A stretch of 64,000 nucleotides of DNA from Erythrobacter ramosus (GTDB lineage: Bacteria; Pseudomonadota; Alphaproteobacteria; Sphingomonadales; Sphingomonadaceae), in the NCBI RefSeq assembly GCF_009828055.1, contig NZ_WTYB01000004.1, positions 1 to 64,000 of the forward strand, in the 5' to 3' direction. Within the stretch, counting starts at the first letter, position 1. Each line of letters opens with the position of its first letter. The translations under genes were made by a program, and so were the position numbers. Of this stretch, positions 35,967-46,365 are shown in pieces. The notes under the pieces are model-generated. The model was given only the letters and a program-made list of their open reading frames with translations. It searched no databases and was not told the DNA's origin.

Positions 35967-36572
35967 GTGTTCGACGCCAAACTCCGCCCCCTGATCGACC
36001 CGCCGCTGAGCCGGCTGGCCCGTCTGCTGGCGGGGGTGGGGGTGACGGCCAACGCGCTGACCTTCACCGGCCTTTTACTCGGGCTGGCAGGCGCGACGGC
36101 CATTGCGCTGGGCCATGTCGGCTGGGGCCTCTCGCTGATCCTCGCCAACCGCATTGCTGACGGGCTGGACGGCGCGGTGGCGCGGGTGCGGGGGCCGACC
36201 GACCTTGGTGGTTATTTCGATATTGTCGCCGACTTTGCTTTCTATGTCAGCGTTCCCGTCGGCTTCGGCCTTCTCAGCCCAGCCAACACCCTCCCCGCTT
36301 TGGTGCTGGTGGCGAGTTTTGTGCTGACCGGGGTGAGCTTCCTCGCCTTCGCCGTGATCGCCGCCAAGCGCGGGGCGACCACCGAGGCGCATGGCAAGAA
36401 GAGCTTCTTCTACTCCACCGGCCTTGCCGAAGGGGCCGAGACCATCGCGGTCTTCATCGCCATGTGCGCAGTGCCCGCGTGGTTCGGCGTGTTTGCCTAT
36501 GCCTATGCCTGCCTATGCGTTCTCACCGTGGTCCAGCGCAGCGCGATGGCGGTCAGCGCCTTCCGCGATTAG
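35967..36572 (+). CDS. CDP-alcohol phosphatidyltransferase family protein
   Basis: A 201-residue membrane enzyme that transfers a phosphatidyl or phospho-alcohol group from a CDP-alcohol. The active-site pattern DGLDGAVARVRGPTDLGGYFDIVAD near residues 67-92 matches D-G-x2-A-R-x8-G-x3-D-x3-D of the family (here DGAVAR...GGYFDIVAD). Five to six membrane spans surround it. GTG at 35967 follows GGGGAGA by a normal distance; an earlier start lies within the palindromic repeat. The acceptor alcohol is not determinable; PgsA and PssA are separate genes in most relatives. Confidence 0.85.
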   Translation: MFDAKLRPLIDPPLSRLARLLAGVGVTANALTFTGLLLGLAGATAIALGHVGWGLSLILANRIADGLDGAVARVRGPTDLGGYFDIVADFAFYVSVPVGFGLLSPANTLPALVLVASFVLTGVSFLAFAVIAAKRGATTEAHGKKSFFYSTGLAEGAETIAVFIAMCAVPAWFGVFAYAYACLCVLTVVQRSAMAVSAFRD

Positions 36573-37381
36573 CGGCTCGCCGCACCCAACAGCGCTTCGG
36601 TGCGCGACCGCAGTTCGGCGATGCGCGCAGCGTTGGCGCCGAGATCGCTGACACCCACACGGCTGACCGAGCGGAAGTCGATCTGGCTGTCACCCACGCG
36701 GGCGACGACATCATCCTTGAAGCCGAACCAGAAGGTCTCGGCCACGCCCTCGACGATGCCGGCGGCCGGATCGGGGCGAATATCGGTAAGGCCCATCGCG
36801 CCCATCGCCGCGGCCACGGCGGCGACGCCTTCGGCCTTGCCCGCGCCGCCCAGTGGCAGCGGTGCCGGGCGATCCTTGCGGTCAGTGATGATCTGCGCGT
36901 GCGATTTCACCGCAAGCTCGGGCGAGACTCGCTCCTTGTAGAGCTCAAGCTGACCCAGCGGGGTTTGATAATCGCTAACCGGGTTCGCTTTCGCCTTAGC
37001 TCGCGCGGCCATGGTCTCGGCCGAGAAGACGGGCGGGTTGCCGGTATCGGTGGCGATGTCGTGGATTGGGTTCTGTTCGGCCTTGCCGCCAGCGCTCATG
37101 AACATCACCAGCGCAGCGCCCGGTGCCAGCAGGCCGAGAATCGCTGCGGCCAGCGGGCCGTTGCGGCGCGGTTTGGCGCGGGCGGACAGAATCAGCGAAA
37201 CCAGCGCGGCCAGCGCGGTTACCCCCAGCACGATCATGCCGCCGAAGAATGTCAGCGTCATCAACCCGATCTGCCAGCTCCAGATTCCGAATTTGGTGCC
37301 CAGCGCGGCAATCGCGAAATAGAGCGGGATGAACGCCAAAAGGGCGAGAACGAGCTTGGTGTGCTTGGGCAAATTTGTCAT
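36569..37381 (-). CDS. DUF1499 domain-containing membrane protein
   Basis: A 270-residue protein with three N-terminal membrane helices (LVLALLAFIPLYFAIAALG, QIGLMTLTFFGGMIVLGVTALAALVSLIL, GPLAAAILGLLAPGAALVMFM). A C-terminal DUF1499 domain contains NPIHDIATDTGNPP, VEGVAETFWFGFKDDVVARV and IDFRSVSRVGVSDLGANAARI, its most diagnostic block. The ATG at 37381 is chosen; an upstream in-frame start adds 39 residues that look non-coding. Tail-to-tail overlap of four bases with the phosphatidyltransferase. Function unknown. Confidence 0.85.
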   Translation of the reverse strand: MTNLPKHTKLVLALLAFIPLYFAIAALGTKFGIWSWQIGLMTLTFFGGMIVLGVTALAALVSLILSARAKPRRNGPLAAAILGLLAPGAALVMFMSAGGKAEQNPIHDIATDTGNPPVFSAETMAARAKAKANPVSDYQTPLGQLELYKERVSPELAVKSHAQIITDRKDRPAPLPLGGAGKAEGVAAVAAAMGAMGLTDIRPDPAAGIVEGVAETFWFGFKDDVVARVGDSQIDFRSVSRVGVSDLGANAARIAELRSRTEALLGAASR

Positions 37382-37584
37382 GCCCGCAGTCATAACGCCG
37401 GGCGCGAGCATGGCAATCTTTGTGGCACAGGCCTGAAACCCTTTGCGGGTATACGCGTTGCTGGGTAACGGTATCTGGGGAGAGGGCCTTGGCGACACGT
37501 GAAGTCCCGCTTTCCATGCCCGAAAATCTGGTTTAAAGCCCGCTGGGATGCGGGAGGAACAAGTTGTTCAGAGGACAGATAACC

Positions 37585-38094
37585 ATGAAGCGTAATTTCC
37601 TGATGGGCGCGGCCGCGCTGGCGAGCCTCGTTACCCTTTCGGCTTGCGGTGGCGGTGCTGGCGGCGACGCCAATGCTCCGGCCCCGGCGGCTACCGAAGA
37701 AGCCATGGCCGTCGAAACCCCGGCGGCGGCAGAAACTCCGGCGGCTGCTGCCGCTGACGGTGCCAAGGTCGAATATGCCAGCTTCACCACTGACGCCGCT
37801 GCCGGCGAAAAGGTGTTTGCGGCTTGCCGCACCTGCCACGTGTTCGACGAAGGTGTGAACCGCGTCGGCCCGTCGCTGCACAAGATCGTTGGCCGCAAGT
37901 CGGGCTCGGTCGCTGGCTTCAGCTACTCGGACGCCAACAAGAACAGCGGCATCACCTGGACGCCGGAAGTTCTGTTCGAATACCTCGAAGATCCCAAGGC
38001 CTACGTGCCGGGCACCAAGATGGCCTTCCCGGGCGTCAAGGATGCGCAGAAGCGCGCTAACCTGGTCGCCTATCTGGAAGCCCAGTCGAAGTAA
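37585..38094 (+). CDS. Membrane-anchored class I cytochrome c (lipoprotein)
   Basis: A 169-residue electron-transfer protein. The signal ends at a lipobox LSA-C21, predicting a lipid anchor. A flexible Ala/Pro/Glu-rich linker (22-60) leads to a cytochrome c2-like domain with heme motif CRTCH (C81, C84, H85), RVGPSLHKIVGRKSGSVAGFSYS and axial M146 in VPGTKMAF. The linker-plus-anchor design resembles the tethered cytochrome cy that serves oxidases and, in phototrophs, the reaction centre. AGAGGA precedes the ATG, and a strong terminator follows. Confidence 0.92.
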   Translation: MKRNFLMGAAALASLVTLSACGGGAGGDANAPAPAATEEAMAVETPAAAETPAAAAADGAKVEYASFTTDAAAGEKVFAACRTCHVFDEGVNRVGPSLHKIVGRKSGSVAGFSYSDANKNSGITWTPEVLFEYLEDPKAYVPGTKMAFPGVKDAQKRANLVAYLEAQSK

Positions 38095-38120
38095 TTCATC
38101 GCCTCCGGGCGAGAATGATG

Positions 38121-38151
38121 GGGCGGCGCGGGAAACTGCGCCGCCCTTTTT
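38121..38151 (+). terminator. Rho-independent terminator after the cytochrome c gene
   Basis: A perfect 9-bp stem (GGGCGGCGC at 38121-38129, GCGCCGCCC at 38138-38146) with an 8-base loop is followed by TTTTT. Confidence 0.92.
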
Positions 38152-38197
38152 CGTGGGCGGTTCGGTGGGGCAAGGCTCTCGCGCTGCGGGGTAAGCC

Positions 38198-39724
38198 TCA
38201 GGCGGCCAGCAGGCTTGCGTCGGCGGGGCAATGCTGTCGCAGGTAATCCTCGTGAGTCGGCAGGCTGGCGATGCCGCGGGCGATCAGGGTCCGCAGGTTG
38301 GCTAGGAATTCGGTCAATTGTGCGGGCGCGATCTGATCGGCCATCGGATCGTAATCGGCTGGCATGATGCCCTGACCCAGCATCACTTGCACCCAGCTCG
38401 CATCGCGGAACAGATCATCGTGATCACGCCCGACACGGCCCGATGCGGCAAACAGCTCCATCTTGTGGGTGAGGCTGTCGGGCACGTCCATATGCTTGCA
38501 GTAGCGCCAGAATTCCGAATCCTCGCGGTCCGTGCGGTGGTAGTGCAGGATCAGGAAATCGCGGATCTGCGCAAACTCGGCGGTGCAGCGGCGGTTGTAT
38601 TCGTCCCGCATCGCCGCCGGGTTGCCGGCCCGCGGAAACAGCTGGATCAGGCGGCTCACATGCGACTGGATCAGGTGGATCGAGGTCGATTCGAGCGGTT
38701 CGAGAAATCCGCTCGACAGCCCGATTGCCGCGCAATTATGCGCCCAGAAGGTCTCGCGCCGCCCGGTGGTGAACCGGATCGGACGAGGATCACCAAGCGC
38801 CTTGGTGTCCAGCCCCTGGAGCAACACATCGGCCGCCGCGTCATCACTGGTGAACCCGCTCGAATAGACGTGCCCGTTGCCGGTGCGGTGCTGCAAGGGG
38901 ATGCGCCACTGCCAGCCTGCATCCTTCGCCGTGGCGCGGGTGTAGGGCACCAGCGTCGGCAGCCGCTCGCTCGGGACTGCTAGCGCACGGTCACATGGCA
39001 ACCAGCGCGACCAGTCCTCGTAACCCACCCCCAGCGTCCCGCCCAGCAGGAGCGAGCGGAAGCCGGTGCAATCGATGAAGAAATCGCCTGCGACGCGCTT
39101 TCCATTCTTCAGGGTGATGGCGGTGAGGTCACCGGATTCGCCATCGCGTTCAACGGCTTCAACGATCCCCTCGGTCCGCGTCACCCCGCGCTTTTCGCTA
39201 TAAGCGCGCAGGAACAGGGCATAGCGGCTGGCGTCGAAATGATAGGCATAGGCGAGCCCGGTCATCGCGGTATTGCCGACTCGGTCGAGCTTGCCAAAGC
39301 GCGATTGCTCTGCCGCCTGCTGGTGCAGCGAATAGTCCCACAGCCCCTTGGGATCGGGCGCCGCCTCGCCGCTCACGCTGCGCCGCCAATAGTGATGGAA
39401 GGCAACATTGCTGAGGCTCATACCCGTTTCGCCGAAGGTGTGGAGATAGCGGCTACCCTTCTTGCCCCAGTCGACGAATTCGATCCCGAGTTTGAAGGTG
39501 CCCGAAGTCGCCCGCAGGAATTCATGCTCGTCGATGCCGAGAATGGTGTTCAGCCGGATGATCTGCGGGATCGTCGCCTCACCCACGCCGACCGTGCCGA
39601 TCGCCTCGCTCTCGACCAGTTCGATGGTGAGGCGTTGGCCCAGCAGGCGGCTGAAGGCGGCGGCGGTGATCCAGCCCGCCGTCCCACCGCCGACGATCAC
39701 GAGTTTTCTGACCTCTGGTTGCAT
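38198..39724 (-). CDS. Flavin-dependent tryptophan halogenase family protein (copy 1)
   Basis: A 508-residue member of the PrnA-like halogenase family. FAD loop LVIVGGGTAGWITAAA at the N-terminus, VGVGEATIP near 46, the catalytic-type lysine K78 in FKLGIEFVDWGKKG, WQWRIPLQHRTGNGHVYSS near 290 (GWxWxIP motif) and GLSSGFLEPLESTSIHLIQ near 345. All halogenase hallmarks are present, but most family members in TonB-receptor loci have no proven halogenation substrate. It lies downstream of the DUF6445-like gene by 20 bp and both are divergent from a TonB receptor. It is a paralogue of the gene at 43802-45331. Confidence 0.88.
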   Translation of the reverse strand: MQPEVRKLVIVGGGTAGWITAAAFSRLLGQRLTIELVESEAIGTVGVGEATIPQIIRLNTILGIDEHEFLRATSGTFKLGIEFVDWGKKGSRYLHTFGETGMSLSNVAFHHYWRRSVSGEAAPDPKGLWDYSLHQQAAEQSRFGKLDRVGNTAMTGLAYAYHFDASRYALFLRAYSEKRGVTRTEGIVEAVERDGESGDLTAITLKNGKRVAGDFFIDCTGFRSLLLGGTLGVGYEDWSRWLPCDRALAVPSERLPTLVPYTRATAKDAGWQWRIPLQHRTGNGHVYSSGFTSDDAAADVLLQGLDTKALGDPRPIRFTTGRRETFWAHNCAAIGLSSGFLEPLESTSIHLIQSHVSRLIQLFPRAGNPAAMRDEYNRRCTAEFAQIRDFLILHYHRTDREDSEFWRYCKHMDVPDSLTHKMELFAASGRVGRDHDDLFRDASWVQVMLGQGIMPADYDPMADQIAPAQLTEFLANLRTLIARGIASLPTHEDYLRQHCPADASLLAA

Positions 39725-39744
39725 TATCCCGTCCCTGTTGCGCC

Positions 39745-40515
39745 TTATCCCGCCGCCGGGCGGAAGAAGGCATTGATCGTCAGCCGGCCCTCGGCAGGGT
39801 CAGCGCTCAGTGGCGCGGCATTGTCGATCACCCCGCTGTGCAGAATGTTGCCGCGATAGAATACCGCACTGTTGAACGCGCCGGGGACCGCGTGAACCCG
39901 CTCGAAATGCGGGGCGCCATGGGTGGGGTAGGCGGCCGGCGGCAGTCCGGTGCGCGCGACATCGGCCCGCACCGCGGCAGCATAGCGCGGGTAGTCATTG
40001 GCGGTCAGCGACTCGAGCCCGGTTGCCCGATGGCGGAAGAACGCCGTGCCGCCGTGACCCGTGCGGTGGAGATAGAGCATCATCGCGATCTGCGTCGGAT
40101 CGGTGCCGTCGACATGGGGGAGGCACTGGATCGGCGCGAGCTCGGCGGGCGGGGTGGTCACCAGCGAATACCACGCCTGCATCTCCCACGGACGGCCATA
40201 TGGGCCAAACCACTGATCCAGCAGCGGTGTCAGCTTGGTGAGCCAGACGCGGCAGATCGCCGGATCAAGCGGCGCCCGCACTCCGGGATATTGCGGCGTG
40301 ATCTTTGCAAAATTTTGCAAACATGCCTGCAAAATGACCTGTTCAGGCGTTTCGAGGAATCCGTTGATGCTAGCAAGCATATGATTGCACGCCGAAAACA
40401 CCCCTGTCTGCGTGTGAGCGAGGGAAATGCCCCATCCTTGGGGGGGTGATTGCTGGGAAGAAGTGGGCAGTGTGGCCATGCGGGCGAGCCTATCAAACTC
40501 CGGCAGACAGTCCAT
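39745..40515 (-). CDS. DUF6445-like protein, putative Fe(II)/2-oxoglutarate oxygenase fold
   Basis: A 256-residue protein found next to tryptophan halogenases and TonB receptors; I place it in DUF6445. It has a residue set resembling Fe(II)/2OG oxygenases: H134 and D136 in LPHVDGTDP, H226 in GNILHSGV and R244 in GRLTINAFF, on a jelly-roll-like stretch (MMLYLHRTGHGGTAFFRHR). Start uncertain: the ATG at 40515 has AGG eight bases upstream, while an in-frame ATG at 40479 has no clear ribosome site. A perfect 18-bp palindrome of the amylase-region type lies inside its coding sequence at 40304-40321. Confidence 0.7.
   Translation of the reverse strand: MDCLPEFDRLARMATLPTSSQQSPPQGWGISLAHTQTGVFSACNHMLASINGFLETPEQVILQACLQNFAKITPQYPGVRAPLDPAICRVWLTKLTPLLDQWFGPYGRPWEMQAWYSLVTTPPAELAPIQCLPHVDGTDPTQIAMMLYLHRTGHGGTAFFRHRATGLESLTANDYPRYAAAVRADVARTGLPPAAYPTHGAPHFERVHAVPGAFNSAVFYRGNILHSGVIDNAAPLSADPAEGRLTINAFFRPAAG
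40304..40321. promoter_or_regulatory. Perfect 18-bp palindrome, candidate LacI-family operator (intragenic)
   Basis: TTTGCAAAATTTTGCAAA is a perfect 18-bp palindrome within the DUF6445-like coding sequence, about 195-211 bp after its start. It resembles the near-palindrome at 50055-50072 in the amylase/MFS promoter region, so it may bind the same regulator, perhaps as a roadblock or auxiliary operator. Confidence 0.5.
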
Positions 40516-40852
40516 ATGGAAAGCCTAGACCAATGAAATAGCGAGAAAATAGTGGGCTACCCGCGGCGTCTAGCGCGATCCAACCACTGAGTGATCGGGT
40601 CCGTGCCAATGCTGCGCTGCGGCATCGACCAAAACTGTGTCAATCAAGCAACATTTCGGCCCGCAGCCGTGCTCCAAAACCTTTGTGAACGTTACCAAAA
40701 GCGATCTAAAATATTGATATATTGAATTTATGCACAAAATTTCGGTTGCTCCCGTGCATCTGCTTTTTGTCGATTTACCTGAGGTTCATGTTGGGCTATG
40801 AAAAAAACTGCAAAAGCGCACGTTGAGGGGCGCTTGCGGGAGGGGATTTCTG
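40516..40852. promoter_or_regulatory. Divergent promoter region of the TonB receptor and DUF6445/halogenase genes
   Basis: A 337-bp gene-free region, notably AT-richer than its surroundings from about 40690 to 40760 (TATTGATATATTGAATTTATG). It must hold both promoters. A LacI-like palindrome at 40682-40699 lies in it. The ribosome site GGGAGGGG precedes the receptor ATG. No small gene or RNA was recognised. Confidence 0.6.
40682..40699. promoter_or_regulatory. LacI-like operator candidate upstream of the TonB receptor
   Basis: TTTGTGAACGTTACCAAA is an imperfect palindrome centred on AACGTT (14 of 18 positions symmetrical). A central CG is a feature of many LacI-family operators. It lies about 155 bp before the receptor start. 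Confidence 0.45.
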
Positions 40853-43639
40853 ATGAAAGCGAATGGGATCAATGCAAGCGCGCGCCTGCTGTGCGGGGCC
40901 GCAACATTCCTGGCACTGGCCGTCACCGGCACGCCGGTTATGGCGCAGGAGGTTGAAGAACCGGCTGCCGTCGAGGATGAAGGCGAAGACATCGTCGTCA
41001 CCGGCATTCGTGGATCGATCCAGTCCTCGCTTGATGCCAAGCGCAACGCGACCTCGATCGTCGAAGTGATCTCGTCCGAAGATCTTGGCCTGCTGCCCGA
41101 TCTGTCAATCGCCGACTCGCTTGCCCGCCTGCCGGGTGTGACCGCTCAGCGCGTCCGTGGCCGTTCGCAGCAAGTCTCGATCCGCGGTCTCGGCCCTGAT
41201 TTCTCCCTCGCGCTGCTCAACGGCCGCGAAGTGGTGTCGGCTGGCAACAATCGCGGGATCGAATTTGACCAGTTTCCCTCCGAACTGATCGGTTCGGGCG
41301 TGGTGTACAAAACCGGTGATGCGCAACTGGCCTCGATCGGGATCGCGGGCGCCGTTGACCTGCGCACGGTCAAGCCGCTCGATTCGAAGAAGCGCCAGAT
41401 GACCCTCTCGGGCACCTACACGATCAACGACAACGGCTCGCTGAATCCGGATTTCGGGGCTGACGGTTACCGCTTCTTCGGCAGCTATATTGATCAAAAC
41501 GCTGATGGCACCATCGGCTGGTCGATCGGCGCGACGGTGCAGTCGATCCCGACCCAGATCATCCAGCGCGAGCTGAAGACCAATAACGGCCAGATTGCCC
41601 GCACTCCCGCCGGCGTCATCTTCCCGCGCGACAACCCGCGTCAGGGTGTGCAGAGCCGCGAGTTCAAGCGCACGTCGGTGGCAGGCAGTCTGCAATTTGA
41701 GCCGACCGACACCTTCTCGCTGACCATCGACAGTTTCTACACCGCGACCGACGATTCGGGCATCTTCCGCGGAACCGAAACTCCCATCGCTTCGTGGAGC
41801 ACCAATGGCGGGGCGCAGGTCGGCGCCGTGACCGGGTCCGGCCCGTTTGCGGAATCGGCGACCTATCGCAACGTCTTCCCGATCCTGCGCACCGACACCC
41901 AGGGCGCAGATTCGTCGATCTTTGCCATAGGCGGCAACATGGAGTGGAAGGCGACTGACAATCTCGGCTTCGTCCTCGACTACGGTTACTCTACGCTTGA
42001 TCGCGACGACGTGAACTATGAATCCTACGCCGGTACGGGTCGGAACGGCTCGGGCCCGGCTGACACGCTGACGTTCAACTTCAACCCGAACGGTGAATAC
42101 ACCATCGACGGGCTGATCGATTACACCAACCCGGCCAACGTGCTGCTCACCGATCCGGGCGGGTGGGGCCAGGTTGGCTTCCTGCGCGTTCCGGAAACCA
42201 ACGACGAGTTGCACCAACTGCGCGCCGAGGCCTATTGGGAGTTCGACGGGGGCTTCATTGATCGCATTGTCGCGGGCTGGCTCTACACCGACCGTTCGAA
42301 GGACTTCGACAACAACGGCATCTTCCTGCGGCCCGGCGCGGGCTTCGTGAACAGCTCACGGGCGATCCCCTCGGACACCATCATTGGCTCGACCAATACC
42401 AAGGGCATTGGACAGGACATCATCGCCTATAATCCGGCGAGCCTGCTGACCAACGGCGCCTATACGCTTCAGGCGGCGACCGACGATACCGAATGGCTGG
42501 TGGACGAGCAGGTGCACAATTTCTACATTCAGGCCAATATTGACGGTGAGGTCGGCTCGGTGCCGGTGCGCGGCAATATCGGCCTGCGCTATGTCGATAC
42601 CTCGCAGTCTTCGACTGGCACGATCAGCGGCGGCCGCGTCAACGAAGTCAGCGCGAACTACGACAACTGGCTGCCGAGCGCGAACCTCAGCTTTGAAGTG
42701 ATGGAGGATACCTTCATCCGCGTCGCCTATGCCAAGTCGATCACCCGCGCGCGGTTGGATCAGCTGGCGGCGAACCAAAACATCAACGTTAACCCGCTGA
42801 GCTGCTCTGATACCAACGCCGACCAGATCCCTGATACGGTAATCGGCTTCAATCCGCCGGCGCTGGTGTGCTTCAACCTCAGTGGCGGCAACCCGACCTT
42901 GCAGCCGTATCGTTCGACATCGTTCGACATCTCGTTCGAAAAGTACTTCTCGCCGGGAACTGCGATCATCATCGCGGCCTTCCACAAGGACTTGTCGGAC
43001 TGGGTGATCAATCAGCCGACCATTCTTGATCTCACCCAGCAGATCGAAAATGCCGGTTTCGGTTCCATCCTCACGAATGCGCCCCAACTTGCCACCGGCG
43101 CGTTCGATGGCCCGGTTAACTTCTCCGATGGCAACATCACCGGGATCGAAGGGACGGTGCGCGTCAACTTCGGCGACTTCATTGATGCGCTCGACGGCTT
43201 TGGCGGGTTCTACTCGGTCACCTATTCCGACGCCAAGATCGATCCGCCGGGTCAGAACCCGATCCGCATCCCCGGCTATTCGGATCTCACCTGGTCGAGC
43301 GACATCTTCTACGAAAAGTACGGCTTCCGTGCCAAGCTCGCCGCGCGTTACCGTGGTGGCTTCCTGTCGGAAGTGCCGAACTTTGCGGGCGGTCTCGAAG
43401 GGGCCGAAGCTCTCAGCGAAACGATCCTCGATGCCCAGCTTGGCTATACCTTCGAGAAGGAAGGCAGTGTCCTCAACGGGGTGCAGGTCCTGGCCGAAGT
43501 GTTCAACCTGACAGATCAGCCGTTCAGGACGCAGAACGAACTGTTCAATGCGGGCGGCGCCAGCCTCGGCACCTCCTTCCCGAGCCGGCACGAAATCTAC
43601 GGACGGACGTTCCAGTTCACGATCCGCAAGAGCTTCTGA
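40853..43639 (+). CDS. TonB-dependent receptor, probable maltooligosaccharide importer
   Basis: A 928-residue outer-membrane active transporter. Signal peptide (LLCGAATFLALAVTGTPVMAQ, about 13-33), a TonB-box-like EDIVVTGIRGS, and a plug domain with DLSIADSLARLPGVTAQRVRGRSQQVSIRGLGPDFSLALLNGRE precede the 22-strand barrel region. The barrel ends at the terminal phenylalanine in FQFTIRKSF. Large size and the IRGS/LGPDFS wording match the carbohydrate-type receptors of Caulobacter and sphingomonads. The neighbouring amylases make maltodextrin the likely substrate. The ATG at 40853 follows GGGAGGGG and starts the signal peptide properly. Confidence 0.9.
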   Translation: MKANGINASARLLCGAATFLALAVTGTPVMAQEVEEPAAVEDEGEDIVVTGIRGSIQSSLDAKRNATSIVEVISSEDLGLLPDLSIADSLARLPGVTAQRVRGRSQQVSIRGLGPDFSLALLNGREVVSAGNNRGIEFDQFPSELIGSGVVYKTGDAQLASIGIAGAVDLRTVKPLDSKKRQMTLSGTYTINDNGSLNPDFGADGYRFFGSYIDQNADGTIGWSIGATVQSIPTQIIQRELKTNNGQIARTPAGVIFPRDNPRQGVQSREFKRTSVAGSLQFEPTDTFSLTIDSFYTATDDSGIFRGTETPIASWSTNGGAQVGAVTGSGPFAESATYRNVFPILRTDTQGADSSIFAIGGNMEWKATDNLGFVLDYGYSTLDRDDVNYESYAGTGRNGSGPADTLTFNFNPNGEYTIDGLIDYTNPANVLLTDPGGWGQVGFLRVPETNDELHQLRAEAYWEFDGGFIDRIVAGWLYTDRSKDFDNNGIFLRPGAGFVNSSRAIPSDTIIGSTNTKGIGQDIIAYNPASLLTNGAYTLQAATDDTEWLVDEQVHNFYIQANIDGEVGSVPVRGNIGLRYVDTSQSSTGTISGGRVNEVSANYDNWLPSANLSFEVMEDTFIRVAYAKSITRARLDQLAANQNINVNPLSCSDTNADQIPDTVIGFNPPALVCFNLSGGNPTLQPYRSTSFDISFEKYFSPGTAIIIAAFHKDLSDWVINQPTILDLTQQIENAGFGSILTNAPQLATGAFDGPVNFSDGNITGIEGTVRVNFGDFIDALDGFGGFYSVTYSDAKIDPPGQNPIRIPGYSDLTWSSDIFYEKYGFRAKLAARYRGGFLSEVPNFAGGLEGAEALSETILDAQLGYTFEKEGSVLNGVQVLAEVFNLTDQPFRTQNELFNAGGASLGTSFPSRHEIYGRTFQFTIRKSF

Positions 43640-43675
43640 CGCGAAGGCCCTCGGGCCTTACCAGGGTTGCAGGGG

Positions 43676-43703
43676 GGGCTCGCCGGAAACGGCGGGCCCT
43701 TTC
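43676..43703 (+). terminator. Terminator after the TonB receptor
   Basis: A 10-bp stem (GGGCTCGCCG at 43676-43685 with CGGCGGGCCC at 43690-43699, one U-G wobble) is capped by a GAAA loop and followed by TTTC. A second short hairpin (GGCCC-TC-GGGCC) lies just upstream. Confidence 0.75.
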
Positions 43704-43801
43704 GCTTTAGAGGAGCGCCCGGTGGGACTGGGCAGGGCCCTGCGCGGCGCTAGGTTGGGCGCTCGATCACTGTTCCACGCGGAACATTTGCGATGGGTAG
43801 G

Positions 43802-46365
<2,564 letters not shown>

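Noticed and set aside
37382..37498. N-terminal extension of the DUF1499 protein
   Set aside because: The added 39 residues do not resemble a signal or family sequence, and the ATG at 37381 precedes the first membrane helix at the expected distance.
42356..43591. 411-codon minus-strand frame
   Set aside because: Antisense to the C-terminal barrel of the TonB receptor.
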